Source: Bacteroidales bacterium
GTDB taxonomy: Bacteria; Bacteroidota; Bacteroidia; Bacteroidales; P3
NCBI GenBank assembly: GCA_016283745.1
Contig: JAEENM010000017.1
Location: forward strand, 1-44,516
Length of the DNA stretch: 44,516 bases
Direction of reading: 5' to 3'
Part shown: in pieces, positions 29,826 through 38,060 of the stretch
Numbering within the stretch: position 1 is the stretch's first letter
How the letters are laid out: each line of letters begins with the position of its first letter
Translations under genes and position numbers: made by a program
The notes under the pieces: generated by a model
The model's database searches: none
What the model saw: the letters and a program-made list of their open reading frames with translations, nothing else
Told to the model about the DNA's origin: nothing

Positions 29826-32342
29826 TTACTTCTTAACTAATTTGCGTGTGGCCACCACAGTGCCGTTCTTGCGCACCTGCACGAAATAGATGCCGCGTGC
29901 GAAATCCTGCACTCCGATGCTGTTGGCGCCTTGCGAGGCTGCAACGCGTTTCACCTGTTTGCCATAGATGTCGAACAGGCAGATTTCGTCGGCTTCGGTG
30001 CCGTTGAGCTCAACCACGAAACGGTCGCTGGCGGGGTTGGGATAGAGCGCCACGTCGGCACGCTCGGTTTGGGCTATGCCCTGCTGCGAGGTGTAGATAC
30101 AGCCGTTGTTGTGCAGGTACCATGTCTGGTCGGCGGGCTGGACAATCGCAAAATGGGTGCGGTTGGCGGCCAGCACATTGGCGGGACCGGCAAGGATTCG
30201 GCGTCCTTCGTAATAATCGGGGCTGATGGTATAGAAATCGTAGTTTATCGGATACACCTTGGCAGCCAGAGGAGCGGTCATCACTTCGGGGGTGTTGATC
30301 ACACCAGTCCTGTCCATGAAAATGCATGCGCTTGTGTCCATACTGAAATTGGGACCCATGGTAAGTCCGCCGTAGAACACGAAAAACAGTCCTGCCAAGT
30401 TTGCCGTTCTCGCATTGAGGGGGCCGATTATCTCATCATAATCGTCGTCATCGAGAGCCACCCGGTTATTGGTCACCGAACCGCTTTTCAGAACAACAGA
30501 ACCCATCTCGAAAGCCGACAATTCGGTGCTTGTGTTGCCCGAAACGGTGGAATTCTCGAAATAGAACGAAGAGCCTCTGAACAGGGAGCCGCCGATAACG
30601 TTGTTGGAAACGGTAGTGTTGACCATACGTACCTTGTAGCTGTCATAAATCTCGTTTCCGATGGAGTCGTTGACAAACTCGCAGTTGTTCATTGCCAAAC
30701 TGTCGCATTCGAATAAAGAGGCGTCGTAAACCGTGTTGCGCACCTTGAGGTTGTTCACTTCGATAACGCCGCCGTTTACAGCCAAGAATTCTTCCGCGGT
30801 ACGGTTAACAACAGAGTCGATGACGAAATACAGGGTGTCGCCGTTTTTGCCGAACACCAGATTGCCGTTAACACGTATGCATTGGCTCCAGCCGGTGATT
30901 TCGGGATACAGACGGATATTCTTGCCGTAGGGGTAAATTTCGAAATAACGGCCGAGGGTGACGCTCGATGTGAAACGGTAGTTCTCGGTAAGATACACAC
31001 GAGCCTTGGCCGTGGTGTATCCCACAGCGTCGAGGGTGCGCTTTGCCGTTGCCGGAGTGAGGCCGTTGCTGTCGTCGTTTCCGTTCAAGGCATCGACATA
31101 ATACACAGGGATGTCGGTGTCGGTTCTGGTGAAGAACCTATAAATGCCGGTGTCCTCGGCGCTGTTGCTGGTGGCAACTATATAATAGGTCGACGAAGGA
31201 TTGACCGACAAGTATTTTTCGCCGTAGCTGTAATTGTAGAAGGATAAGATGGTGTTTTTGTTGGAGTCGAGGAGGAAGAAATAGCTGGAATTATCGAACT
31301 GGACATTTTCCGCTGTGAACTGGAGAAATTTGTCGGTGGCCGATGTGCTGAAACGGTATCCCCTTGCGTGGGTAAGGCCGTTGGGACTTTTGGCGCCTTT
31401 GGCATTCTTAAGGTAATATACGCCCATGGATCCCGAAAGCAGGTATGGGTCGGTGCTGTTGATGGAATCGACAATGGTGTCGCCGATGTTGACGTTGCGA
31501 TAGCTGAGGGTGGCGAATGTTGCCGCGTTGATGGTTCCGGAGGTGACGGTGAAGGGATGTCCGAGGGTGGTATCGAGTTCCCAGTCATCGTTGGAGACAA
31601 CCACAAAACGGTAGGTGGCAGCCTGTTGTGCCGGTATGATAATATTACGCGTGTTGCCATAGCCGCTCATAAGGTTGTTGTTGCTGTCGATGATAAGAAG
31701 CATGCGTTCTCTCGTGTCAATCTGCAGCATCACGTTGTCGGCGGGAAGGTTCATCGAATATCCCTTGGCATACAACATTCCTCCGCCTAATATCTTGATT
31801 ACCTGTCCGCCGTTGCTCAGCGAGTCGGTAAACGGACGTCCGAAAGTCTTAGGCTCGTATGCCAGCGTGCTAAAGTCGCCGAAACTGCAGGTGTCGAACA
31901 CAAGCCTGTACGAAAGCGGCGACGATACGAGACCTTGGTTGTAGTTGCAGGCAAGCAGATGGTAGGTGCCCGAAGGCAACTGCCAGATGATACGGCTGCC
32001 GTTTTGTGAGCCGCCCCAGTCGTCGTTGGACGTCAACACGTTGTAGCTGCTGTCGAGCAAGTACAGGTAGCAGTCCCAGCCGCCCGAGAGCATCTTGATG
32101 TTCATCATCTCTGTCGAGGAGAGTGTGAAAGTGTAGCCTTTTGCAGCCGAGCCCTCGCGGATGTCCTTCAACAGCTTGCAAGCCGAGGTAAGGGTGTCGG
32201 AAAGGGTGTCCGGCAAGGTCGAAAGGGTGATGGTGCTATAGCTCAAGTCGCGGGCATACGACGAGTCGCTGGCACTTTGCGCCTTTACGGAGACTATCCC
32301 CACAAGGCACATAATTGCGAAAAATGATAGTAACTTCTTCAT
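29826..32342 (-). CDS. Large T9SS cargo protein with PPC-like repeats and a beta-helix (tandem paralogue 1)
   Basis: 838 aa from ATG 32342, which opens a signal peptide (MKKLLSFFAIMCLVGIVSVKAQ). An upstream in-frame start at 32387 would fall inside the promoter element. Residues ~40-400 contain three PPC-like modules (KGYTFTLSSTEMMNIKM..., DCYLYLLDSSYNVLTSNDDW, LPSGTYHLLACNY). Residues ~405-700 begin IPVYYVDALNGNDDSNGLTP and look like a right-handed parallel beta-helix with many short N-rich turns (VNNLKVRNTVY, MNNCEFVNDSIGN, FENSTVSGNTS). The final ~75 residues are a T9SS type A CTD (LYPNPASDRFVVELNG). The architecture and leader match the neighbouring 858-aa protein. Surface carbohydrate binding or adhesion is a guess. 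Confidence 0.92.
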   Translation of the reverse strand: MKKLLSFFAIMCLVGIVSVKAQSASDSSYARDLSYSTITLSTLPDTLSDTLTSACKLLKDIREGSAAKGYTFTLSSTEMMNIKMLSGGWDCYLYLLDSSYNVLTSNDDWGGSQNGSRIIWQLPSGTYHLLACNYNQGLVSSPLSYRLVFDTCSFGDFSTLAYEPKTFGRPFTDSLSNGGQVIKILGGGMLYAKGYSMNLPADNVMLQIDTRERMLLIIDSNNNLMSGYGNTRNIIIPAQQAATYRFVVVSNDDWELDTTLGHPFTVTSGTINAATFATLSYRNVNIGDTIVDSINSTDPYLLSGSMGVYYLKNAKGAKSPNGLTHARGYRFSTSATDKFLQFTAENVQFDNSSYFFLLDSNKNTILSFYNYSYGEKYLSVNPSSTYYIVATSNSAEDTGIYRFFTRTDTDIPVYYVDALNGNDDSNGLTPATAKRTLDAVGYTTAKARVYLTENYRFTSSVTLGRYFEIYPYGKNIRLYPEITGWSQCIRVNGNLVFGKNGDTLYFVIDSVVNRTAEEFLAVNGGVIEVNNLKVRNTVYDASLFECDSLAMNNCEFVNDSIGNEIYDSYKVRMVNTTVSNNVIGGSLFRGSSFYFENSTVSGNTSTELSAFEMGSVVLKSGSVTNNRVALDDDDYDEIIGPLNARTANLAGLFFVFYGGLTMGPNFSMDTSACIFMDRTGVINTPEVMTAPLAAKVYPINYDFYTISPDYYEGRRILAGPANVLAANRTHFAIVQPADQTWYLHNNGCIYTSQQGIAQTERADVALYPNPASDRFVVELNGTEADEICLFDIYGKQVKRVAASQGANSIGVQDFARGIYFVQVRKNGTVVATRKLVKK

Positions 32343-32384
32343 TTTGAATATGTTTTGGTTAATAATTCTTTGTTTTACGTCGTG

Positions 32385-32392
32385 CAAATATA
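32385..32392 (-). promoter_or_regulatory. Bacteroidetes -7 element (TATATTTG), paralogue 1
   Basis: Perfect TAnnTTTG match ~43 bp upstream of ATG 32342. The element and following leader are conserved with the sister gene's promoter at 35128-35135, so the promoter was duplicated with the gene. Confidence 0.6.
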
Positions 32393-32462
32393 ATATTTAT
32401 TTTGATTTGTTTGGAAATTTTTAACGTTTTTGCGTTTTTACCAACCACAACCAACAAAAAAA

Positions 32463-32486
32463 AGAGACGCACGTCCGTGCGTCTCT
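32463..32486 (-). terminator. Terminator hairpin of the AGAGACGCACG family (copy 3)
   Basis: The same 11-bp stem, a TC loop, and TTTTTTTT on the minus strand, ~20 bp past the stop of the 858-aa T9SS cargo gene. Confidence 0.88.
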
Positions 32487-32507
32487 ACAATTATAAATTA
32501 TTAATTA

Positions 32508-35084
32508 TCAATCCTTAACCAACTTTCGTGTGGCAACGATGGTGTCTGCCTTGCGCACCTGCACGAAATAGATTCCTTTGGCAAGACCTTGCAGGCCGAT
32601 GGTGTGCGTGCCTTCGGTAGCGGCGATGCGTTTCACCTGCTTGCCGTAGATGTCTAATACGCAGATTTCGTCGGCTTCGGTGCCGTCGAGCTGCACGTAG
32701 AACCTGTCGCTGGCGGGGTTGGGATAGATATTCACCCTACCCTCCTGCGCCTGGGCTATGCCCGCATGCTCATCGGAGGTGTAGATACGTCCGTCGCTGT
32801 GAAGATACCAAGTCTGGTCGATTGGCTGCACCAAGAGGAAATGGCTGTAGTTGGATGCCACGGCGGAACCGTCGAGCAACTGGCGGCCTTCGCTGTATGC
32901 GGGACGCGAAACATATGTGGAACCATCCACATTCATCGGGAACAGACGTGCGGCCACAGGTGCCGTGATGTTCTCGTCAACGATTATCACCGAAAGAGTG
33001 TCGAGGAACACGTATGCGTTTGTGTCTATCGAGAAACCTGCTCCCCAGTGGCATTTAGCACCGAATAGCAAAGCGATTCCTCCAAAGTTTGATGTGTCGC
33101 AGCCCATCATATCGGCCATTTCTGCAGCATATTCGCCGTATGTTGTATTGCCACGCATTCTGCCGCTTATGAGATAGGCTTCGCTTTGGGGGTCGTACAA
33201 TTCTATGGGTTCGCCGCACATATTGCTGTCGATAACGGTGTTCTCCAGTGTCAATTTGGTAGCGTAACACATTGTGTATCCAATGATATTGTTGTTTATG
33301 GTGATGTTCTCCAATTTCAAATTATTGCTGCAGAATATCGTACGGGCTATGCTGTCGTTGGTAAATTCGGAGTTGCGTACAATAAGATTAGAGACATTAA
33401 CAAAATAATCGGGCCATACTGAGTTGCGCATTTTCAGATTGTTGATTTCCACATTCTCGCACGCACCGATGAAATATTCGGAATATTGCTCAGGCAACGA
33501 GTCGATCAAGAAATAGAGGCTGTCGCCCTCTTTGCCGAGAATAAGGGTGATTCCGTACTGCAATACGTTGTAACTCATTACCTTAGCGCGTTTACCCAAA
33601 ATAAATTCGCCGTCATCCAAGTTGGGTTTGAGCTTGATATTTTTCCCGTAGGGATATATCTCGTTATAGAGGCCTAATCCCACATAATCGGTAAACTCGT
33701 AGTCCTCGGTGAGGTAGATACGTGCCACACCCTCGTCGCTGCGGTAGATGGCTTCGTCGAGGGTTTTAAGGGCAGCGGCGGGAGTGAGTCCGGAGCTGTC
33801 GTCGTCGCCGTTGATGGCATCAACATAATAGACATTGGCTATGTCCTGCTCGGCTTTTGTAACGAACTTGTACGAGCCGGTTGCATCGTATTTGTTGGCC
33901 ATTATAGCCAGATTGTACGTGGTGGACGGTGCCACTCTATAGTAAAGTTCCGTATAGTCGGTGGAAGACAGGACATTGTAGTTGGCGTCGAGCAAAACGG
34001 CCGTTGTGCCCCTCGGCACATTGACATCAAATGTGTTGTAATCTATATAGTTGGCGTTTGCCGGAGTCTGGAAACGGTATCCCTTCACATAGTAAAGTCC
34101 GCCGCTCGGGTTCACTTTGTCCACAATCATATTGTTGCTGTTATCGGAAACAATCAGCGGGTCGGTGGCCACAAGCGAATCGGCTATCGTGTCGCCGACG
34201 TTGATATTGCGGTAGTTAAGAGTGGCGTAGGTAACCATCCTTACGGTATCGGTTGTGATGGTGAAGAGGCGTGAGAGTGTGGTGTCGCCGTCATACACCA
34301 ACGAAGACATTACAACCAAGCGGTACATCCCGGCATGAGGCAGCTGTGTTACGCACGAATTGTTGTTAGACAAATAGAACGGTTGTGGATTGTAGTTGCT
34401 GTCGAGAACCAGAGCAAAACGGTAATAGTTGTCGAGAGACACCCTAAAGTTGCACTGGGGAGCCTGGAAGGTGTAGCCTTTGGCGTGATTGGCGTAGATG
34501 CCCGACATCGGCTCCATAAGGATTTGGCTGTTGGCACCCAAACTGTCGGTAATGGGTGCGGTCAGCGTGGCGGCCGTGTAGTTCAGCCCACGGAAATCGA
34601 CTGCCGACAAAGCGTCCAAACTCAGGTAATAAGTTTCATCTATCGACGTCCAAGAATCACTGTATTGTGTGGCGATGACGTAATACCTGCCTTGGGGCAA
34701 GTTCCTAATAACACAGCTTCCCTCGTCCACATGGCCATTCCAGTCGTCGTTGTAGGCTAGAATATTGAAATTGCTGTCGAGCAGATAGATGTAAGTGTCG
34801 AAATCGTCAGAAGGGTTGCAGTACATGTGGATATTCAACACTGTGCTCGTCTGCACTGCAAAAGTGTAGCCTTTGGCCCACGCACCCTCGCGGACGTCCT
34901 TCAGTATCTTGCAGTCGGGGCTGTCGGAATCAAGGGTGTCTGTAATGACTACCGGCAGATTGCTGATGTCGATTGTGTCGTAATGCAGGTTGCGCACATA
35001 CGACGAATCGCTGGCACTTTGAGCCTTTACGGAGACTATCCCCACAAGGCACACAATTGCGAAAAATGATAATAACTTCTTCAT
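32508..35084 (-). CDS. Large T9SS cargo protein with PPC-like repeats and a beta-helix (tandem paralogue 2)
   Basis: 858 aa. Signal peptide MKKLLSFFAIVCLVGIVSVKAQ, almost identical to paralogue 1. Three PPC-like modules follow (KGYTFAVQTSTVLNIHMY, DTYIYLLDSNFNILAYNDDW, LPQGRYYVIATQYSD; then two more diverged copies to ~residue 420). The stretch NVYYVDAINGDDDSSGLTPAAA opens a beta-helix to ~720 (INNLKMRNSVW, VRNSEFTNDSIAR, LENTVIDSNM). The end is a type A CTD (IYPNPASDRFYVQLDG...RKLVKD). Leader and CTD are conserved with paralogue 1 while the middle has diverged, as for surface proteins under diversifying pressure. It is monocistronic, with its own promoter and terminator. Confidence 0.92.
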   Translation of the reverse strand: MKKLLSFFAIVCLVGIVSVKAQSASDSSYVRNLHYDTIDISNLPVVITDTLDSDSPDCKILKDVREGAWAKGYTFAVQTSTVLNIHMYCNPSDDFDTYIYLLDSNFNILAYNDDWNGHVDEGSCVIRNLPQGRYYVIATQYSDSWTSIDETYYLSLDALSAVDFRGLNYTAATLTAPITDSLGANSQILMEPMSGIYANHAKGYTFQAPQCNFRVSLDNYYRFALVLDSNYNPQPFYLSNNNSCVTQLPHAGMYRLVVMSSLVYDGDTTLSRLFTITTDTVRMVTYATLNYRNINVGDTIADSLVATDPLIVSDNSNNMIVDKVNPSGGLYYVKGYRFQTPANANYIDYNTFDVNVPRGTTAVLLDANYNVLSSTDYTELYYRVAPSTTYNLAIMANKYDATGSYKFVTKAEQDIANVYYVDAINGDDDSSGLTPAAALKTLDEAIYRSDEGVARIYLTEDYEFTDYVGLGLYNEIYPYGKNIKLKPNLDDGEFILGKRAKVMSYNVLQYGITLILGKEGDSLYFLIDSLPEQYSEYFIGACENVEINNLKMRNSVWPDYFVNVSNLIVRNSEFTNDSIARTIFCSNNLKLENITINNNIIGYTMCYATKLTLENTVIDSNMCGEPIELYDPQSEAYLISGRMRGNTTYGEYAAEMADMMGCDTSNFGGIALLFGAKCHWGAGFSIDTNAYVFLDTLSVIIVDENITAPVAARLFPMNVDGSTYVSRPAYSEGRQLLDGSAVASNYSHFLLVQPIDQTWYLHSDGRIYTSDEHAGIAQAQEGRVNIYPNPASDRFYVQLDGTEADEICVLDIYGKQVKRIAATEGTHTIGLQGLAKGIYFVQVRKADTIVATRKLVKD

Positions 35085-35127
35085 TTTGAATATGTTTTAA
35101 TTAATACTATCTTGTTATTACATCGTG

Positions 35128-35135
35128 CAAATATA
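35128..35135 (-). promoter_or_regulatory. Bacteroidetes -7 element (TATATTTG), paralogue 2
   Basis: Perfect TAnnTTTG match ~44 bp upstream of ATG 35084, in the same context (GTGCAAATATAAT on the plus strand) as for paralogue 1. Confidence 0.6.
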
Positions 35136-35225
35136 ATGTTTTTTTTGTTTTGAGTGGAAAACTTTAACATTTGAAGGGTGAAGAATATTCCAGTGGCAGT
35201 TTCGATAGCCGCAGGCGGAGAACAA

Positions 35226-35420
35226 TCACCCCTGTTTTGTCGGCATGACAATTGCACAAATAATATATGCAGGAATCCCCATGCCGCTCCCCATTCCAAT
35301 AAACACCCACAACAATCTTACTAAGAGTGGGTCAATATTGAAATATTCGGCTATGCCACGGCACACGCCGAAGAGCACACGCCCCTCTCTTATTTTATAT
35401 ACCTTTTTATATGATGACAT
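35226..35420 (-). CDS. PspC-domain small membrane protein
   Basis: 64 aa, essentially one PspC domain (PF04024): YKIREGRVLFGVCRGIAEYFNIDPLLVRLLWVFIG with a hydrophobic C-terminal helix (GIPAYIICAIVMP). Stand-alone PspC proteins are common in Bacteroidetes and are thought to respond to envelope stress. It is the last gene of a close-packed minus-strand run, 21 bp after the 233-aa gene. Confidence 0.9.
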   Translation of the reverse strand: MSSYKKVYKIREGRVLFGVCRGIAEYFNIDPLLVRLLWVFIGMGSGMGIPAYIICAIVMPTKQG

Positions 35421-35441
35421 AAGTACCCATCATCGATTGAA

Positions 35442-36143
35442 TCACCTACCCAAAGCCGAAACGATTGGATAAGTATGGAACATGTATTTGTAAGTTCCTA
35501 TTTGTCTGAACACTTTACCACCTTGCAATTTCACAATCTGGTCGTCATAAAAAACCTTTGTTGTATCAAACAAGACCACCTCCAAACCATAATAATATCC
35601 AATTTCATCCTTACCTCTGGCAATTGCAACGCCATCCTCCAAAACACTACTCACTTTAAAACTTTTGTTTGAAAGCACATCACCTGGTTCGTCAAAAAAA
35701 TTAGCTTCGCGCATAAACTGCGATGTGGATTTATTCATATCGGTATCAAACGAGTCGTTTTCACCGCCATATTCTCCATCGATGAGTGTTACGACAGGGA
35801 CTGTTTTAAGCATCCCATTATTTGCCTTATACTTATATGTACCAACTTGGCGAAAGCATTTTCCATTTGGAACTGAAACAATTTGATTGTCATAGTATGA
35901 GTTACCATTTTCATCATAAATCAAATAAACAGTCATACCAAACGGACTTTCGTTAGCCAATGCTACCCCGTCACCAAGAACTTGAAACACCTCCAGTTCA
36001 CTCACATTAACAACCTCTCCTGGCTCATCGAAAAAGTTTATACCATTATTTTTATTCATAACACTGCCAATAACAAGCAGTGCAACTATCGTCAAGACAA
36101 CACCCGACAAAATTCCCAAAATAAAAACCCATATTTTTTTCAT
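35442..36143 (-). CDS. Membrane-anchored protein with an internal duplication (unknown function)
   Basis: 233 aa. N-terminal membrane anchor at ~4-27 (IWVFILGILSGVVLTIVALLVIGSVM). The exported part consists of two homologous ~80-residue repeats. Each starts NFFDEPG (36-42 and 148-154), continues VLGDGVALA / VLEDGVAIA, a Y-rich strand with YYDNQIV / FYDDQIV, and ends FRQVGTYKYK / FRQIGTYKYM. I do not recognise the domain; the repeats suggest a tandem SH3-like or small beta-barrel fold. It lies 41 bp after the 231-aa gene and 21 bp before the PspC gene, so it is likely part of the same operon. Confidence 0.8.
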   Translation of the reverse strand: MKKIWVFILGILSGVVLTIVALLVIGSVMNKNNGINFFDEPGEVVNVSELEVFQVLGDGVALANESPFGMTVYLIYDENGNSYYDNQIVSVPNGKCFRQVGTYKYKANNGMLKTVPVVTLIDGEYGGENDSFDTDMNKSTSQFMREANFFDEPGDVLSNKSFKVSSVLEDGVAIARGKDEIGYYYGLEVVLFDTTKVFYDDQIVKLQGGKVFRQIGTYKYMFHTYPIVSALGR

Positions 36144-36184
36144 CTTTTAATAATTTTGATTAGTATTTAATTTTTTATTGTTTT

Positions 36185-36880
36185 TTACAAATCCTCACCG
36201 CTGGATTCGTTATATTTGTTGTCGTAATATAGCACAATACCATATTGCCCATACAATTCAGTTATCATAAACCAAACAGATTTTTTTCCACACTTTTTCT
36301 CCAACCAATCAATAGCCAAAGAATATTGCAGGACAAGCATTTCTTCCTCCGTCATACTCTGGATTTCTTCTTGAGTATAACGGGAGTATGTCTTTTGTTG
36401 AGCAAAAGCGGCAATGCCTGTGGTGTCTTTGTCTGCTTCTGACATCTGATAGAAACTTGCTTCAAAGCGTTTGTTATTAACCGTCATTTCATACGAGATT
36501 TTCACATCATCATCTATCGTAAAGTTCCCAAGCATATCCGCAGGAGCATATTTCCCGTTTTCCATAAACTGCCTAACCAAACTATTGAAACGTATTTTTA
36601 TACTTGCTTCGTTTGAATAATTCGCATCAAGAACTACAATCCTATAAACCTTGTTGCGGTTTGTAACCACGCTTATATACGAATCTCGACCGTTGAACTC
36701 GCCTTCCAAACGGTCCAACTTAGCGTTGTATTTAAAACCTTTGGCTTTGAGTTTCTGTATCATAGCCGTTTTGGTGCCGTCGATAGGTATGCCCATAAAC
36801 TTTGTTATGTCTTTCTTCTGCGCCTGTACTCCCACGGCCAGCGCCATTGCTAAACCCAATAATAAAATCCTGATTTTCAT
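36185..36880 (-). CDS. Secreted/periplasmic hypothetical protein
   Basis: 231 aa. Signal peptide at 1-20 (MKIRILLLGLAMALAVGVQAQ). The mature part begins KKDITKFMGIPIDGTKTAMIQKLKAKGFKYN, a pattern seen in uncharacterised Bacteroidetes periplasmic proteins. A mixed alpha/beta region and a helical, Glu-rich section (YTQEEIQSMTEEEMLVLQYSL) follow. I do not recognise a function. It lies 12 bp after the 229-aa gene and 41 bp before the duplicated-repeat gene. Confidence 0.8.
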   Translation of the reverse strand: MKIRILLLGLAMALAVGVQAQKKDITKFMGIPIDGTKTAMIQKLKAKGFKYNAKLDRLEGEFNGRDSYISVVTNRNKVYRIVVLDANYSNEASIKIRFNSLVRQFMENGKYAPADMLGNFTIDDDVKISYEMTVNNKRFEASFYQMSEADKDTTGIAAFAQQKTYSRYTQEEIQSMTEEEMLVLQYSLAIDWLEKKCGKKSVWFMITELYGQYGIVLYYDNKYNESSGEDL

Positions 36881-36892
36881 ATTATTATATAT

Positions 36893-37582
36893 TTAAAAAC
36901 TTATCCTTATAGTAGCTCCAATGGCATACGACTTGCTGTCGGTTGTTATGTCGTTGAACCCCAAAACTGTCGGGGCAAGTTCAAACGTACTTGCCGTTTG
37001 TCGGTTGTTGTACTCGTCAACCACCCAGCCTATCCTGCCTTTGGCTATCCCCCTCACCACATATCCTATCGGCGCCAATACGCCCGACACACCACACAAA
37101 ATCCATCCCGAGTTGCGTATGTCCTGAGTTTTTCCAAAAACGCCCAGATAGAGTCCCAATCCCGCCGTAACAAGTCCTGTGGTGATAAAAAAGGCTCCCC
37201 ATCCTGACTGCTGGTATGCCGAAACGTATGTGTCGTAAAGGTCTTTGTCCAAAAAATTGTATATCTGAACAGGGTCGAGGGATATCGAGCCGACACAAAT
37301 ATCCCTTCCCAATCTCCTTATCTTATACCGAGCACCGCTCCCAGTTTTCTCCCCTTCCAACGCGCTTTCGTTTTTCACGCTCTCAACCTCGCTCATAGGG
37401 TATGTCAAAAGAGCGCCGTCGGAGGTTTTCACCTTCATGGTGTCGTTCTGCATCTCCATTATCACACCCGTCACCGAAGTGCCGTTTTTAAGGTACACCA
37501 CGCTTTTGGTGGCGTTCTGGGCAATCGTGGCGCCTGCCGACAACATCATTGCCAACACCAACAACAAAACCTTGTTTTTCAT
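36893..37582 (-). CDS. Bacteroidetes envelope protein with an N-terminal KNG-type motif (unknown function)
   Basis: 229 aa. Signal peptide at 1-21 (MKNKVLLLVLAMMLSAGATIAQ). Residues ~28-70 (VVYLKNGTSVTGVIMEMQNDTMKVKTSDGALLTYPMSEVESV) match the short Sm-like beta motif found at the start of many uncharacterised Bacteroidetes envelope proteins. One or two hydrophobic segments follow (GAFFITTGLVTAGLGLYLGVF; GWILCGVSGVLAPIGYVVRGI), and the protein ends with an outer-membrane-like FELAPTVLGF...IGATIRISF strand pair. It lies in the five-gene run, 35 bp after the 96-aa gene and 12 bp before the 231-aa gene. Confidence 0.78.
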   Translation of the reverse strand: MKNKVLLLVLAMMLSAGATIAQNATKSVVYLKNGTSVTGVIMEMQNDTMKVKTSDGALLTYPMSEVESVKNESALEGEKTGSGARYKIRRLGRDICVGSISLDPVQIYNFLDKDLYDTYVSAYQQSGWGAFFITTGLVTAGLGLYLGVFGKTQDIRNSGWILCGVSGVLAPIGYVVRGIAKGRIGWVVDEYNNRQTASTFELAPTVLGFNDITTDSKSYAIGATIRISF

Positions 37583-37617
37583 ATTCTTACAATTTTGGTT
37601 AGTAATTCCGAAATATT

Positions 37618-37908
37618 TTAGTGTTCTTTCTGCAGTTTCTTAGCTTCCAGCAGGGCTTTGCCGATCTCCTCGTCAAGTGTTTTGGAGAGGTTTTCGGGGG
37701 TGGTTGTAACAACGCGCACGCTGTGCACCTCCACGCTGTCCATACCGTCCATGCTGTCGAGTTTGGCATCCACTTTGGCTTTAACGTCGGCAGCAATCTC
37801 CTCGGCGTCAACCTGTTGCGCATCGCCTTTCTGACAAGAGCCCACGAAATATCCCGCCACAAACCCCACGGCGAGAAACAAAATGCTAAAAATTACTACT
37901 TTTTTCAT
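37618..37908 (-). CDS. Small anchored acidic protein, first gene of the five-gene envelope run
   Basis: 96 aa from ATG 37908, chosen because it opens directly with a hydrophobic export/anchor segment (MKKVVIFSILFLAVGFVAGYFVGS) followed by a Cys. An upstream start would read through a REP-like repeat. After the anchor the protein is charged and helical (ADVKAKVDAKLDSMDGM, LDEEIGKALLEAKKLQKEH). The Cys after the hydrophobic stretch (GSCQKG) could make it a lipoprotein, though the lipobox is weak. Function unknown. Confidence 0.7.
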   Translation of the reverse strand: MKKVVIFSILFLAVGFVAGYFVGSCQKGDAQQVDAEEIAADVKAKVDAKLDSMDGMDSVEVHSVRVVTTTPENLSKTLDEEIGKALLEAKKLQKEH

Positions 37909-37949
37909 GTTTTTAGTGATTAGTGAACTGTGATGAGTGAACTGTGAAT

Positions 37950-38016
37950 ATGTGCCTTCGACATGCTCAGGCACCGAGCGGTGGGTGAGCTTGTCGAACC
38001 CCCGCATCGTTCAACT
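37950..38016 (-). repeat. Dispersed REP-like element, copy B
   Basis: An inverted copy of the element at 13605-13689, lacking a 9-bp piece in the TTCGACA...CTCA arm. Heptamer-like GTGAACT (37912-37950) and CCTAATT (38040-38074) repeats flank it. It lies between the five-gene run and MeaB. Confidence 0.8.
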
Positions 38017-38060
38017 CCAAACTAAATCACTTTGTTCATTCAACTCCTAATTCCTAATTC

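Noticed and set aside
29826-32387. Longer start (32387) for the 838-aa T9SS protein
   Set aside because: It overlaps the TATATTTG promoter element and puts a polar leader ahead of a good signal peptide; the paralogue starts at the equivalent of 32342.
37909-38007. Upstream start for the 96-aa protein
   Set aside because: The extra codons translate the dispersed REP-like element and heptamer repeats, and would precede a good export signal.
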